DNA of 64,000 nucleotides from Anaeromyxobacter sp. (GCA_016718565.1 JADKCZ010000001.1:1240001-1304000); one strand, 5' to 3'; positions 8,697-17,679 are shown, counted from the first letter of the stretch. The notes: generated by a model from the letters alone, not told the origin. Translations and numbers: made by a program.

Positions 8697-9614
8697 TCAG
8701 CCCGGGGCGGCGGCCAGGTCGAGCGGCCGGCCGTGCGGGCCGGCCTCGGCGCGGGCGCCGCGCGGCCCGAGCTGGAGGAAGAGGACCAGCAGGGTGGCCA
8801 GCAGCGCCGCGCCGGTGGCCAGGTGGAGCGAGACCACCACCAGCGAGACGTAGCTCGCCACGGTGAGGAGCCCCAGCCCCACCTGCACCACCACCAGCAG
8901 CGGCGCGGCCAGCGCCAGCCGGCGGCGCAGGGCAGGTCCGCCGGCCGAGGCGCGCCAGGCCGCCAGGCCGGCCGCCACCACCAGCGCCGCCACCAGGTAG
9001 CCGCCGAGCCGGTGGAGCATGTGGACCTGCGCCGGCCCCCAGGCCGGCCAGAGCCGGCCCTCGCACAGGCCCAGGTCGGTGCCGCAGGCCAGCGCCGAGC
9101 CGGTGTGGCGCACCAGCGCCCCCAGGACGATCTGGAGGTAGACCGCGGCCGTGGCCAGGCCGGCCAGGGCGCGGGGCAGGGCGGGGGCGCGGGGCGCCTC
9201 GGGGCGGAGCCGGTGGGCCAGCAGGATGACCAGGCCGAAGAAGGCCATCGAGGTGGCCAGGTGGCTGGCCGAGACCACCAGCGGGAGCCTGTAGATGACG
9301 GTGAGCGCGCCCAGCGAGGCCTGCACCCCCACCAGCGCCACCGCCGAGAGCGCCATGGCCCGGAGCGAGCGCTCCCGCCGCTCCCGGAAGACCAGCACGC
9401 AGAGCGCCACGGTGAGGAAGGAGACGCTCAGCGCCGCCAGCCGGTGGCCGTGCTCGTAGAGGATGCCCCCCTGCATGGGCGGGAAGAACTGCCCGTTGCA
9501 GAGCGGCCAGTCGGGGCAGGCCAGCGAGGAGCCGGTGGGGTGGACCATGCCCCCGATGACCAGGAGGACGAAGGTGGCGATGGCGGTGGCGACAGCGAAG
9601 CGGTGCTCGCGCAT
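8697..9614 (-). CDS. ctaA: Haem A synthase (COX15/CtaA family)
   Basis: 305 residues and eight membrane helices in two four-helix halves. It oxidises haem O to haem A for aa3-type oxidases. Signature residues are GGMVHPTGSSLACPDWPLC in the first half, with the Cys pair, and GALVRHTGSALACGTDLGLC in the second, with conserved His in HRLAALS, SHLATS, HRLGGYL and HLATGAA. It opens the ctaA-ctaB-DUF420 operon. A sigma-70-like promoter lies so close that the transcript would have almost no leader. Confidence 0.95.
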   Translation of the reverse strand: MREHRFAVATAIATFVLLVIGGMVHPTGSSLACPDWPLCNGQFFPPMQGGILYEHGHRLAALSVSFLTVALCVLVFRERRERSLRAMALSAVALVGVQASLGALTVIYRLPLVVSASHLATSMAFFGLVILLAHRLRPEAPRAPALPRALAGLATAAVYLQIVLGALVRHTGSALACGTDLGLCEGRLWPAWGPAQVHMLHRLGGYLVAALVVAAGLAAWRASAGGPALRRRLALAAPLLVVVQVGLGLLTVASYVSLVVVSLHLATGAALLATLLVLFLQLGPRGARAEAGPHGRPLDLAAAPG

Positions 9615-9625
9615 GTTCGGCGCAC

Positions 9626-9654
9626 GATATAGGTATGGACCCGCAGGGGGTCAA
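9626..9654 (-). promoter_or_regulatory. Likely sigma-70 promoter of ctaA operon
   Basis: On the minus strand TTGACC (9649-9654), a 17-base spacer and TATATC (9626-9631). The expected transcript start is only about five bases before the ctaA ATG at 9614, implying a nearly leaderless mRNA. Confidence 0.55.
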
Positions 9655-9737
9655 CGGCCGTTCCCGGGCTCCAAGCGGGTCCTTCCGCTGCCGCCCACTC
9701 CGCCGCCACCCCGGCGCCACGTCCTCCCGGAGTCGTC

Positions 9738-10463
9738 ATGACCCGCCACCCCGCCCAGCCGCCGCGCTCCACCACCCCCGCGCCGCCCCGCCTGGCCGGA
9801 CAGGCCGTCCTGGCCCTGCTGGCCCTGCTGTCCCTGGCCCCCCGGTCCGCCGGCGCCGCCGAGGTGACCGGCCGGGTGGTCTTCACCGGCACGCCGCCCG
9901 CCGCCGGCGCCACCCTGCCCACCGACAAGGACCGCGAGACCTGCGGGCCGGCCGTGCCGGACGAGGTGGTGCTGGTCTCCGAGGGCGGCCTGGAGAACGT
10001 GGTGGTCCGGGTCGAGGTGCCGGGCCAGGCGGCCCTGCCGCGCACGCTCACGCTGGACCAGCGCCGCTGCCGCTACCTGCCGCGGGTGCAGGCGGCCGCC
10101 CCCGGCTCGACCCTGGAGCTGCGCAACGGCGACCCCGTGCTCCACAACGTGCACGGCTACGCCGGCGTGGCCACCGCCTTCAACGTGCCCATGCCGTTCC
10201 AGGACGGGAAGGCGCCGCGCCGGCTGGCGCGCCCGGGCGTCATCCGGGTGGGCTGCGACGTCCACTCGTGGATGTCGGCGGCGGTGGTGGTGACCGAGAC
10301 GCCCTTCGTGGCGGTGACCGGCCGGGGCGGCGCGTTCACGCTGCCGGGGGTGCCGGCAGGGAGCTGGCAGGCGGTGGCGTGGCACGAGCGCTTCGGGGAG
10401 AAGCGCCTGGTCATCGAGGTGCCGGCCGGCGGCGCGGCCACCCTCGGGTTCAGCTACCCCTGA
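9738..10463 (+). CDS. Exported cupredoxin-like / carboxypeptidase-regulatory-like protein
   Basis: 241 residues beginning MTRHPAQPPRSTTPAPPRL with a signal peptide that ends at about APRSAGAAEV. The mature part reads like the methylamine-utilisation/plastocyanin-like exported family. LELRNGDPVLHNVHGY and VGCDVHSWMSAAVVV contain His and Cys in the positions of cupredoxin copper ligands, and the end (GGAFTLPGVPAGSWQAVAWH) is a carboxypeptidase-regulatory-like sandwich. It is probably periplasmic. Whether it binds copper is not shown. It is divergent from ctaA, with 123 bases between, so a link to the oxidase is possible. Confidence 0.75.
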   Translation: MTRHPAQPPRSTTPAPPRLAGQAVLALLALLSLAPRSAGAAEVTGRVVFTGTPPAAGATLPTDKDRETCGPAVPDEVVLVSEGGLENVVVRVEVPGQAALPRTLTLDQRRCRYLPRVQAAAPGSTLELRNGDPVLHNVHGYAGVATAFNVPMPFQDGKAPRRLARPGVIRVGCDVHSWMSAAVVVTETPFVAVTGRGGAFTLPGVPAGSWQAVAWHERFGEKRLVIEVPAGGAATLGFSYP

Positions 10464-10466
10464 GGA

Positions 10467-10730
10467 CTAGGCGTCGTCCTCCGCCTCGTCCTCGTCGTCC
10501 TCGTCGAGCTCCTCGTCGAGCTCCTCGACGGCCTCCAGCTCGTCCACCACCGGCTCGACCACCTTGGCGGCGGCGCGCGAGCGCTTCTCCGACGGAGGGG
10601 CCTTGAGGGCGGGGCTCTCGCGCTGGTCGGCCCCGCACTTCGGGCAGACCGGAACGGGCTTCTTCATATCGTAGAACTTGGTCCCGCACTTGAAACAGGC
10701 GTGCTTGGAGCCGAGGTCCTTCACAGGCAT
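10467..10730 (-). CDS. FYDLN-type zinc-ribbon protein with acidic tail
   Basis: 87 residues. CFKCGTKFYDMKKP and CPKCGADQ form a four-Cys zinc ribbon. The FYDMKK stretch matches the TIGR02300 (FYDLN acid) family, named for FYDLN and a run of Asp/Glu at the C-terminus, here DEELDEDDEDEAEDD. The family is short, cytoplasmic and of unknown role. It is convergent with the exported protein gene, with three bases between the stops, and divergent from ttcA. Confidence 0.85.
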   Translation of the reverse strand: MPVKDLGSKHACFKCGTKFYDMKKPVPVCPKCGADQRESPALKAPPSEKRSRAAAKVVEPVVDELEAVEELDEELDEDDEDEAEDDA

Positions 10731-10803
10731 GATTCCCCCCTCCCGTTCGCCGGAGAGAGGCGCGTTTAGCGTAGGGGGGCGGGCGCGTCAAAGGAAAAGA
10801 AAG

Positions 10804-11676
10804 ATGCAGGAAGTCGAGAGGCTGGAGCGTCGCATCACCCGGGCCGCCGCGCAGGCCATCGCCGACTTCGGGCTGGTCGAGGCGGGCGACCGCATCCTGG
10901 TCGGCTGCTCCGGCGGGAAGGACAGCTACACCCTGCTGCACGTCCTGATGCGGCTGCAGGCGCGGGCCCCCATCCGCTTCGACCTGGTGGCGGTCAACCT
11001 GGACCAGGGGCAGCCGGGCTACCCGGCCGGCGTGGTCGAGGGCCACTTCCAGCGGGTGCGCGTCCCCTACCGGATGGTGAGCCGCCCGCTCTGGAGCGAG
11101 GTGCAGCGGCTGGTGAGGCCCGGCAAGACCCCCTGCTCCATCTGCGCCCGGCTGCGGCGCGGGGTCCTCTACAACGTGGCGGTGGAGGAGGGCTGCACCA
11201 AGATCGCGCTGGGCCACCACCGCGACGACTTCGTGGAGACCCTGCTGCTCAACGCGCTCTACGCCGGCTCGCTCAAGGCCATGCCGGCGCTGCTCCGCTC
11301 CGCCGACGGGCGCAACACCGTCATCCGGCCGCTGGTCTACGCCGCCGAGGAGGACATCGCCGCCTTCGCCGCCCTGAAGGGCTTCCCCATCGTGCCCTGC
11401 GACGTGTGCGGGGCGCAGCCGCAGCTGCGGCGCCGGCGGGTCAAGGCGCTCCTGGCCGAGCTCTCGGCCGAGCACGCCGCGGTGAAGGGCAACCTCCTGA
11501 ACGCCCTCGGCAAGGTGATGCCGGCCTACCTGCTCGACCGCGGGCTGGCGGCCCAGGTGGCGGCCGGGACGGGGCTGGATCCGTGGATCGACTCGGGTGA
11601 GGAGGAGGAGGGTGCGACGGATGGCCGTGTCTCCTTGCCTTCGAACCCCCCGCTCCGTAAGCTCGCCGGCCCGTGA
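10804..11676 (+). CDS. ttcA: tRNA 2-thiocytidine(32) synthetase TtcA-like
   Basis: 290 residues from the ATG at 10804, preceded by the purine-rich aaaggaaaagaaag. The PP-loop SGGKDSYT binds ATP. CSICARLRRG and, later, CDVCGAQPQLRR are the Cys pairs that hold the iron-sulfur cluster. GHHRDDFVETLLLN is also typical. The enzyme replaces the C2 oxygen of cytidine 32 in some tRNAs with sulfur. The last 30 residues (EEEEGATDGRV and on) are beyond the usual family end. Its stop overlaps the next gene start by GTGA. Confidence 0.93.
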   Translation: MQEVERLERRITRAAAQAIADFGLVEAGDRILVGCSGGKDSYTLLHVLMRLQARAPIRFDLVAVNLDQGQPGYPAGVVEGHFQRVRVPYRMVSRPLWSEVQRLVRPGKTPCSICARLRRGVLYNVAVEEGCTKIALGHHRDDFVETLLLNALYAGSLKAMPALLRSADGRNTVIRPLVYAAEEDIAAFAALKGFPIVPCDVCGAQPQLRRRRVKALLAELSAEHAAVKGNLLNALGKVMPAYLLDRGLAAQVAAGTGLDPWIDSGEEEEGATDGRVSLPSNPPLRKLAGP

Positions 11677-13184
11677 ACTTCACCTGCGACCAGTGTCACA
11701 AGCTCTACTCCATCGCCGATGAGAAGGTCGCTGGCCGCAGCTTCAAGGTGACCTGCCGGCAGTGCGGCCACGTCATCCAGGTGAAGGCGGCCTCCCCGGC
11801 CTCCCCGGCGGCCCCGGCGTCGGCCGCGGCCCCGACGGCGCCGGCTCCAGCGGCGCCGGCCCCAGCGGCGCCTCCGGTGGCTCAGGCCGCTCCGGTGGCC
11901 CGCCCCGCCGCCTGGCCGCCGCCGCCGCCATCCGCGGCCCGTCCGGCCGCCCCGGCGCCTGCGGCTCCGGCGCCGCCTGCTCCGAAGGTGGTCGCTCCGC
12001 CTCCGCCCGCAGCGCCGCCCCGCTCGTTCCCGGCGCCGCGGGCCGCGGCGGCGCCCCCGGCCCCGGCCTCGACCCCGACCTCGACCCCGACCCCGACCTC
12101 GACCTCGACCTCGGCCCCGGCCCCGGCCCCGACCTCGACCCCGACCCCGACCCCGGCCCCGGCCCCGGCCCCGGCCTCGGCCCCGGCCTCGGCCCCCGAC
12201 CCCGACCCCCTGGCCGGCCTCGACGACGGCCTCCCCCCCGCGCCGCTCATGCCGCCGCTCGAGGCGTCCCCGGCAGCGGCGCCACGCACCGTCACGGTGG
12301 CCTCCGAGTTCGACGGCCCGCGCATCGAGAGCACCGACCAGCACCACCTCTTCTACGAGTCCGACCCGACCCACCGGCCGCGCGTCACGGCCGAGTGGCT
12401 CCTGCAGAACAAGAAGCGGCACCCCATCCTCTACGTCTGGATGGTCGGCGCGCTCGGCCTGCTGGTGGCGGGCGGGCTGGCCTTCTCGGTCTGGCGGGTG
12501 CAGCAGGCCCGCCGGTGGCCGCCGGACGCCTCGACCAGGTCCCGCTACCAGGAGGCCCCGCCGCCGCAGACCATGGTGATGCCGGCCGAGAAGGTGCGCG
12601 GCGCGGCGCCGGCGCCCGAGCCGCTCCCGGTGGAGCTGCCGCCCGAGGCGCCGCTGGAGCAGAAGGGCGCCCAGGGCCCGCCGCGCGGCGTGGGCGGCGA
12701 GGCCGGCTTCGAGTCGGTGGGCGGCGGGGGTGGCAGCGGCGACCTGCGCGAGCGGCTGCGCCAGCAGAACCTCACCATCGGCAAGAAGGACAAGCGGCTG
12801 CTCGACCTGCTGGAGAAGAAGGGCGACGCGGCCCCGGCCCCCGGCGCGGCGGTGGCGCGCACCGAGCTCGACTCCGGCCGCGCGGCGCTCGACGAGGTGG
12901 CGGTGCGCCAGACCATGGCCGCCAACGCCAACGCCTACGGCGCCTGCGTCACCAAGGCGGTCAAGGACAGCCCCGGGCTCAGGGTGGACGGCCGGCGTGC
13001 CACCCTCATGCTCACCATCAAGCCCTCCGGCGTGGTCCAGTCGGCCTGGATCGCCGAGGCCGAGCTCGACAAGAGCCCGCTCGGCAAGTGCCTGGTGCGC
13101 GCGGCCCGGCGCATGATCTTCCCCGCCTTCTCGGGAGACCCGGTGGACGTCTCGGTGCCGCTGGCGCTGAGCACCGCCCTCTAG
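11673..13184 (+). CDS. MJ0042 zinc-finger / AgmX-GltJ-like protein with TonB-like C-terminus
   Basis: 503 residues from a GTG at 11673. CDQCHKLY and CRQCGHVI form an MJ0042 zinc finger at the N-terminus. A long Ala/Pro-rich region follows, part of it encoded by a hexanucleotide array. A DNA-binding-like or dock segment stands before one membrane helix (YVWMVGALGLLVAGGLAF, about 250). The C-terminus (about 410-503) is like the AgmX/PglI C-terminal domain of gliding-motility proteins: GACVTKAV, LMLTIKPSGVVQSAWIAE, KCLVRAARRMIFPAF. It probably spans the inner membrane and reaches toward outer-membrane partners. A motility role is inferred from the family. Confidence 0.78.
   Translation: MNFTCDQCHKLYSIADEKVAGRSFKVTCRQCGHVIQVKAASPASPAAPASAAAPTAPAPAAPAPAAPPVAQAAPVARPAAWPPPPPSAARPAAPAPAAPAPPAPKVVAPPPPAAPPRSFPAPRAAAAPPAPASTPTSTPTPTSTSTSAPAPAPTSTPTPTPAPAPAPASAPASAPDPDPLAGLDDGLPPAPLMPPLEASPAAAPRTVTVASEFDGPRIESTDQHHLFYESDPTHRPRVTAEWLLQNKKRHPILYVWMVGALGLLVAGGLAFSVWRVQQARRWPPDASTRSRYQEAPPPQTMVMPAEKVRGAAPAPEPLPVELPPEAPLEQKGAQGPPRGVGGEAGFESVGGGGGSGDLRERLRQQNLTIGKKDKRLLDLLEKKGDAAPAPGAAVARTELDSGRAALDEVAVRQTMAANANAYGACVTKAVKDSPGLRVDGRRATLMLTIKPSGVVQSAWIAEAELDKSPLGKCLVRAARRMIFPAFSGDPVDVSVPLALSTAL
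12065..12208 (+). repeat. Imperfect hexanucleotide array (gacctc/gacccc/ggcccc)
   Basis: Tandem six-base units in frame inside the AgmX-like gene, giving alternating Thr/Ser/Ala-Pro pairs. The same unit makes arrays at 24599-24748 and 27867-28052. Confidence 0.8.
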
Positions 13185-13187
13185 CCC

Positions 13188-13868
13188 ATGGCCCCCGTCC
13201 CGCCCGAAGGGGTGCGCAGCCCGCGCGACCTGGCCCCGTACGTCGATCACACCGTGCTGGCCCCGCAGGCCACCCTGGCGCAGGTGCAGGCGGCCTGCGA
13301 CGAGGCGCGGACCCACCACTTCGCCGCGGTCTGCGTGCGGGCCGCCTTCGCCGCCGAGGTGCGCCAGCGGCTGCGCGGCTCGGCGGTGCGCACGGCGGTG
13401 GTCGTCGACTTCCCGCTCGGGGCCGGCACCACCGCGGCGCGGGTGGCCGAGGCGGCGGCGGCGGTGGCGCTGGGCGCCGACGAGCTCGACCTGGTGGTGG
13501 CGCTGCCGCTGGTGCTGGCGGGCCAGTGGGCCGCCGTGCTCGACGACCTCAGCGCGGTGGTGCGGGCGGTGCGCGTGCCGGTCAAGGTGATCCTCGAGAC
13601 GGCGGCGCTCGACCGCCACCAGGTGGTGGCCGCGGCGGCGGTGGTGCGGGCCTCCGGCGCCGCCTACGTGAAGACCTCCACCGGCTTCGGCCCGGGGGGC
13701 GCCACCCCCGAGGTGGTGGCGCTGCTCCGGCAGGTGGTGGGCGACCAGGTGGGCGTGAAGGCCTCCGGCGGCATCCGCACCGCCTCCCAGGTGCTGGCCC
13801 TGCTGCGCGCCGGCGCCAGCCGCATCGGCGCGTCGGGGTCGGTGGGCATCGTCACCGGCGGCTTCTGA
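13188..13868 (+). CDS. deoC: Deoxyribose-phosphate aldolase
   Basis: 226 residues, normal family length. DHTVLAPQAT at the N-terminus, DFPLGA, the Schiff-base Lys in YVKTSTGFGPGGAT and the second Lys in VGVKASGGIRT are the known catalytic signatures. It cleaves 2-deoxyribose 5-phosphate to glyceraldehyde 3-phosphate and acetaldehyde. It starts three bases after the AgmX-like gene and precedes deoB by 142 bases, so the two form a deoxynucleoside salvage set. Confidence 0.95.
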   Translation: MAPVPPEGVRSPRDLAPYVDHTVLAPQATLAQVQAACDEARTHHFAAVCVRAAFAAEVRQRLRGSAVRTAVVVDFPLGAGTTAARVAEAAAAVALGADELDLVVALPLVLAGQWAAVLDDLSAVVRAVRVPVKVILETAALDRHQVVAAAAVVRASGAAYVKTSTGFGPGGATPEVVALLRQVVGDQVGVKASGGIRTASQVLALLRAGASRIGASGSVGIVTGGF

Positions 13869-14010
13869 GACCGGCCGCCCGGCCGCCCGCCGCCCGCCCG
13901 GCCCCGCGCCGACCCGCGCCGCCCAGGCCGGCCGGCGCGCCGCCCGGGCCGGGCCGAAACGGGACATCCGGGTCGCTGACCGGCGCGCCCTCCCCGGCTA
14001 CATTGCCCGG

Positions 14011-15174
14011 GTGAAGCGCCGCGCCCTCATCCTCGTCGCCGACAGCGCCGGCTGCGGTGCCCTGCCCGACGCCGCCGAGTACGGCGACGAGGGGTCGGAC
14101 ACCATCGGCAACGTCAGCCGCGCGGTGGGCGGCCTGTCGCTGCCGGTCCTGGGCGCCATGGGGCTCGGGCACCTGACCGAGGTGGCCGGCGTGCCGCCCA
14201 CCGACCGGCCGCGCGCCTACTTCGGCAAGATGGCCGAGCGCTCCCATGGCAAGGACACCATCACCGGCCACTGGGAGATGATGGGGGTGGTGCTGGCCGA
14301 GGGGCTGCGCACCTTCCCGCGCGCCTTCCCGCCCGAGCTGGTGGAGGCCTTCGTGGCGGCCACCGGGGTGCCCGGGGTGCTGGGCAACGAGGTGGCCAGC
14401 GGCACCGAGATCGTGGCCCGGCTGGGCGCCGAGCACCAGCGCACCGGGCGGCCCATCGTCTACACCTCGGCCGACTCGGTCTTCCAGATCGCCGCTCACG
14501 AGGAGACGGTGCCGCTCGAGACCCTCTACGCCTGGTGCCGCCTCACCCGGGCCCTGCTCGACCCCTGGAAGGTGGCGCGGGTCATCGCCCGGCCCTTCGT
14601 GGGGACCCCGGGCGCCTACCGGCGCACCTACCACCGCAGGGACTTCGCCCTGGCCACGCCGGAGCGCACCGTGCTGGAGCGGCTGGTGGAGGCGGGGGTG
14701 CCGGTGGTGGGCGTGGGGAAGATCCCGGACATCTACGATCGCAAGGGGATCACCGAGGAGGTCCACACCGAGGGGAACGCCGACGGCCTGGCGCGCACCG
14801 CGGCGCTGCTCGACCGGGTGGACCGCGGGCTGATCTTCGTGAACCTGGTGGACTTCGACACGCTCTACGGTCACCGCAACGATCCGGTGGGCTACGCCCG
14901 CGCCCTGGAGGCCCTCGACGCCGCCCTGCCAGGGCTGCTCGGCCGGCTGGGGCCGGACGACCTGTGCCTGATCTCGGCCGACCACGGCTGCGACCCGACC
15001 ACCCCGTCCACCGACCACTCGCGCGAGTACGTGCCGCTCCTGGTGCACGCCCCCGGGCGCGGCGGCGGCTCCCTCGGGGTGCGCGGCTCGTTCGCCGACC
15101 TGGGCGCGACGGTGGCGGAGTGGCTGGGCGTGCCGGCGCCGGTGGGCCAGAGCGTGGTGGGGGCGCTGCGGTGA
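14011..15174 (+). CDS. deoB: Phosphopentomutase
   Basis: 387 residues from a GTG at 14011, reading VKRRALILVADSAGCGALPDA. DSAGCG (metal site), GSDTIGNVS with the phospho-accepting Thr, GKDTITGHWEMMG, DHGCDPTT and DHSREYVPLL are the alkaline-phosphatase-fold motifs of DeoB. It moves phosphate between C5 and C1 of ribose and deoxyribose, making the substrate for DeoC. Its stop overlaps the next gene by GTGA. Confidence 0.95.
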   Translation: MKRRALILVADSAGCGALPDAAEYGDEGSDTIGNVSRAVGGLSLPVLGAMGLGHLTEVAGVPPTDRPRAYFGKMAERSHGKDTITGHWEMMGVVLAEGLRTFPRAFPPELVEAFVAATGVPGVLGNEVASGTEIVARLGAEHQRTGRPIVYTSADSVFQIAAHEETVPLETLYAWCRLTRALLDPWKVARVIARPFVGTPGAYRRTYHRRDFALATPERTVLERLVEAGVPVVGVGKIPDIYDRKGITEEVHTEGNADGLARTAALLDRVDRGLIFVNLVDFDTLYGHRNDPVGYARALEALDAALPGLLGRLGPDDLCLISADHGCDPTTPSTDHSREYVPLLVHAPGRGGGSLGVRGSFADLGATVAEWLGVPAPVGQSVVGALR

Positions 15175-16313
15175 CCCCGGCCGTCCTCGAGACCACCCTG
15201 GTCGGCCCCCTCGCCGCCGGCCTGGGCGGCTGGGTGCGGGCGATCCGCTTCTACGCCGCCACCCCGCAGGCCTGCCCGCGCCCGGGCCGGCTGGACCGGG
15301 CGCTCTGGGCCGCCGGCCTCACCTTCCACGCCGCCCGCCTGGTGGCCACCGACCGGGGGCTGCGGCGCGCCGCCCTGCTGCCCACCGGGCTCACCTTCCT
15401 GGGCTGCCTGGCCCTGGCGGCCATCGCCACCGCCGGGGGCGACGACGGCGCGCTGTCGGCCGCGGCCGCCGGCGAGGAGGTCGGCGCGGCCGCCGCGGCC
15501 GCGGTCGGCGAGGGGGCGCGCCGCAGCGCCAGCACCCTGCACCTCTTCATGGTCTCCTTCGTGGCGCTCTCCTCCATGCCGCCCACCGTGCTGCAGCGGA
15601 TGTGGCTGCGCGTGGCGGCCCAGGCCCGCCGCGCGCTGGGGCTGCCCCCGGGCGAGGACCCGTTCCCCGGCGTGTCGTGGGCCCGGCTCACCTGGCGCGA
15701 GAGCTGGAAGGCGCTGCGCCAGGCGCTGGTGGTCTCGGCCGGGCTGGCCCCGCTCCTCGGGGTGGCGCGCCTGCTCCCGTTCGGGCGCTACGACGCGGCC
15801 GCGCTGGCCGGCGCCTGGGCCTTCTACTGGGTGGTGGTGGACGCCTTCGAGCTGCCCACCGAGGTGGTGCCGGGTCCGCGCGGCGCCTCGGTGGCGCCCT
15901 GGTACGCGCGCGGGCTGGTGCGGCTCGGCGAGGTGAAGTGGTTCCTCCGGCCGCTCGGCTGGTTCGGGCGGCTGCTGTCGCGCCTCACCGCGCCCTGGAG
16001 CGACGAGGTGCGCTTCACCGAGCGCCACCCCTTCGAGGCCGCCGGGTTCGGGCTGGTGGCGGGGGCGCTGCTGGCCACGCCGGTGCTGGGGCTCTTCTTC
16101 CGCGCCGTGGCCATCACCGCCGCCACCGGGCTGGTGGGGCGGCTCGGGCTGATCGAGCCGGGCGACGCGGTCGCGGCGGAGGCCCCGGCGCTCGACCTGG
16201 CCCCGCCGCAGGCCGCGGCCGGCGGGGCGCCGGCCGTCACCTCTTCGCCGGCGCCGGCGTCGGCGCTGGCTTCTTCGGCACCACCTTCCGCGCCGGCGGC
16301 GCCGGCGCCCTGA
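15171..16313 (+). CDS. Uncharacterised multi-pass membrane protein
   Basis: 380 residues from a GTG at 15171, coupled to deoB by a GTGA overlap. It has about five hydrophobic segments, for example GLTFLGCLALAAIATAGG, ALVVSAGLAPLLGVARLL and AAGFGLVAGALLATPVLGLF. It ends in a long Ala/Pro/Ser tail. The arrangement resembles the EI24/CysZ-like membrane family, but I cannot confirm this. The last 77 bases run antisense to the end of the convergent octahaem cytochrome gene, so each gene codes on both strands there. The tail has low complexity in both directions. Confidence 0.65.
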   Translation: MTPAVLETTLVGPLAAGLGGWVRAIRFYAATPQACPRPGRLDRALWAAGLTFHAARLVATDRGLRRAALLPTGLTFLGCLALAAIATAGGDDGALSAAAAGEEVGAAAAAAVGEGARRSASTLHLFMVSFVALSSMPPTVLQRMWLRVAAQARRALGLPPGEDPFPGVSWARLTWRESWKALRQALVVSAGLAPLLGVARLLPFGRYDAAALAGAWAFYWVVVDAFELPTEVVPGPRGASVAPWYARGLVRLGEVKWFLRPLGWFGRLLSRLTAPWSDEVRFTERHPFEAAGFGLVAGALLATPVLGLFFRAVAITAATGLVGRLGLIEPGDAVAAEAPALDLAPPQAAAGGAPAVTSSPAPASALASSAPPSAPAAPAP

Positions 16314-17541
16314 GCTGGCGCGCCTGCCGCTGCACCGCGGCCAGGTCGCGCTCCAGCGCCGCCATCCAGCCGGCCGCATCGCCCGACATGTGGAAGGCGG
16401 TGGCCAGCAGCTTGGCCCGGTGGTCGAAGAACATCTCGGCCAGCTGGCGCTCCACCGGGTGCCCTGCCGGCGCCCGCACCAGGTCGGGGTGCGGCGCCGG
16501 CCCGTCCGGCGCCAGCAGGCCGTCGCGGTAGAGGTCCGCCACGGCGCGCACCGCCGTGGCGCAGAGCGCGTCGGCCCGCCGGATCAGCCCGTCCCGCTGG
16601 TCGAGGGCCTCGCGGATGAAGGCCGCGCCGTGGCACTGGCGGCAGGCCTGCGACAGCCGGTAGCGCTCGTTCTGGAAGTCGATGCGGTCGAGGTGGACCA
16701 GGCCGGCGGCCTCCACCGCCTCGGCGCGGGGCCCCGCGCCACCCGCCGGGTCGAGGACGCCCAGCGCCACGAAGAGGGCCCGCTGGTCGGCGGCCCAGCC
16801 GGCGTCCTCCGGGAGCGGCAGCCGCAGCGCCAGGTTGCCCCAGGGGGTGCGGTTGGCGTGGTCGCCGTCCTGCATGTGGCAGGTCTGGCAGGTGGGGGCG
16901 GCGGCGTCGGCGGGCAGCCGCCCGGCCGCCTTGCCCAGGTGGCGGACGCCGTGCTTGGAGCCGGCCCAGGCGTCGTACTGGAGGGTGCCGTGGCAGGTCT
17001 TGCACGCCTCGGGCTGGCGCGCCTCCAGCGGCGAGAAGAGGTGGCGGGTGTGGCAGGCGTCGCAGCTGGCCTGCCCGTGGGCGCCGGCCGCGCGGAGCTC
17101 GGCCGCCTCGGCTGCGGTCTTGAGCCCGATGCGGTGGCAGCTGGCGCAGCCCGAGAGGTCGCCCGGGCCGGACTGGCCGAGGTGGTGGAAGGTCGGCAGG
17201 GCCTTCACCGCGGTCCAGGCGCGGGCGTGCTTGCCGCGGCGGAACTGGGCAGCCTGCAGCTCGTGGCAGCGCTGGCAGGTGTCCACGGTGGGCAGCTGGG
17301 CCTCGGCCACGTCGTCCGCGCTGGTGTGGGCCGCGCCGTGGCAGGCCTCGCAGCCCACCAGCGCCCGCGAGTGGCGGGAGAGGCGCCAGTCCGAGACGAT
17401 GCCCGGCTGCAGCCGCTCGTGGCAGGCGGCGCAGGCGTTCCGCTCCACCTCCTGCGCGCCGGCCGGCGGCGCCGCCAGGGCGGCCAGCGCGAGGGCGCTG
17501 GCCAGGGACAGCGCGCGGGCCAAAGGGGGGCAGGTCGGCAT
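16237..17541 (-). CDS. Octahaem c-type cytochrome, HAO-like paralogue without Asp-His pair
   Basis: 434 residues with a signal peptide ending at about PPAGAQ. Eight CxxCH haem motifs are seen: CAACH 37, CEACH 64, CQRCH 89, CASCH 132, CDACH 160, CKTCH 180, CQTCH 218 and CRQCH 300. Spacing matches the HAO-like gene directly upstream almost motif for motif, so the two are tandem duplicates. After the sixth haem the upstream protein has MGFDHPQWEM, but this one has GTLQYDAW, so the Asp-His pair is gone. SKHGVRH is kept. It may be an electron carrier or partner rather than an enzyme. A basic Pro/Ala tail (RKVVPKKPAPTPAP) is unusual. It is last in the nrfHA block, with a 170-base gap holding a hairpin. 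Confidence 0.85.
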   Translation of the reverse strand: MPTCPPLARALSLASALALAALAAPPAGAQEVERNACAACHERLQPGIVSDWRLSRHSRALVGCEACHGAAHTSADDVAEAQLPTVDTCQRCHELQAAQFRRGKHARAWTAVKALPTFHHLGQSGPGDLSGCASCHRIGLKTAAEAAELRAAGAHGQASCDACHTRHLFSPLEARQPEACKTCHGTLQYDAWAGSKHGVRHLGKAAGRLPADAAAPTCQTCHMQDGDHANRTPWGNLALRLPLPEDAGWAADQRALFVALGVLDPAGGAGPRAEAVEAAGLVHLDRIDFQNERYRLSQACRQCHGAAFIREALDQRDGLIRRADALCATAVRAVADLYRDGLLAPDGPAPHPDLVRAPAGHPVERQLAEMFFDHRAKLLATAFHMSGDAAGWMAALERDLAAVQRQARQLRAPAPPARKVVPKKPAPTPAPAKR

Positions 17542-17644
17542 GGACGTCCTCTCGGGGGTGGGCTCCCCCAAGTGTGGGTGGGGCGGGCGCCGATGGGAAG
17601 CGCCCCGTGCCATCCCGGGCGGGGCGGACCCTGCGGCGACGGGA

Positions 17645-17679
17645 AGGGCGGGCGCCCCCACCTGGAGGACGCCCGCCCT
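17645..17679 (-). terminator. Hairpin between the two octahaem genes
   Basis: A perfect ten-base stem AGGGCGGGCG / CGCCCGCCCT with a 15-base loop. There is no clear T run after it on the minus strand (TCCCGTC), so it may be an mRNA stabiliser or partial terminator rather than a full stop. Confidence 0.45.

Noticed and set aside
16237..16313. Misannotated gene ends in the convergent overlap
   Set aside because: Both frames continue naturally to their stops with genus-typical Pro/Ala tails, so the overlap is accepted.
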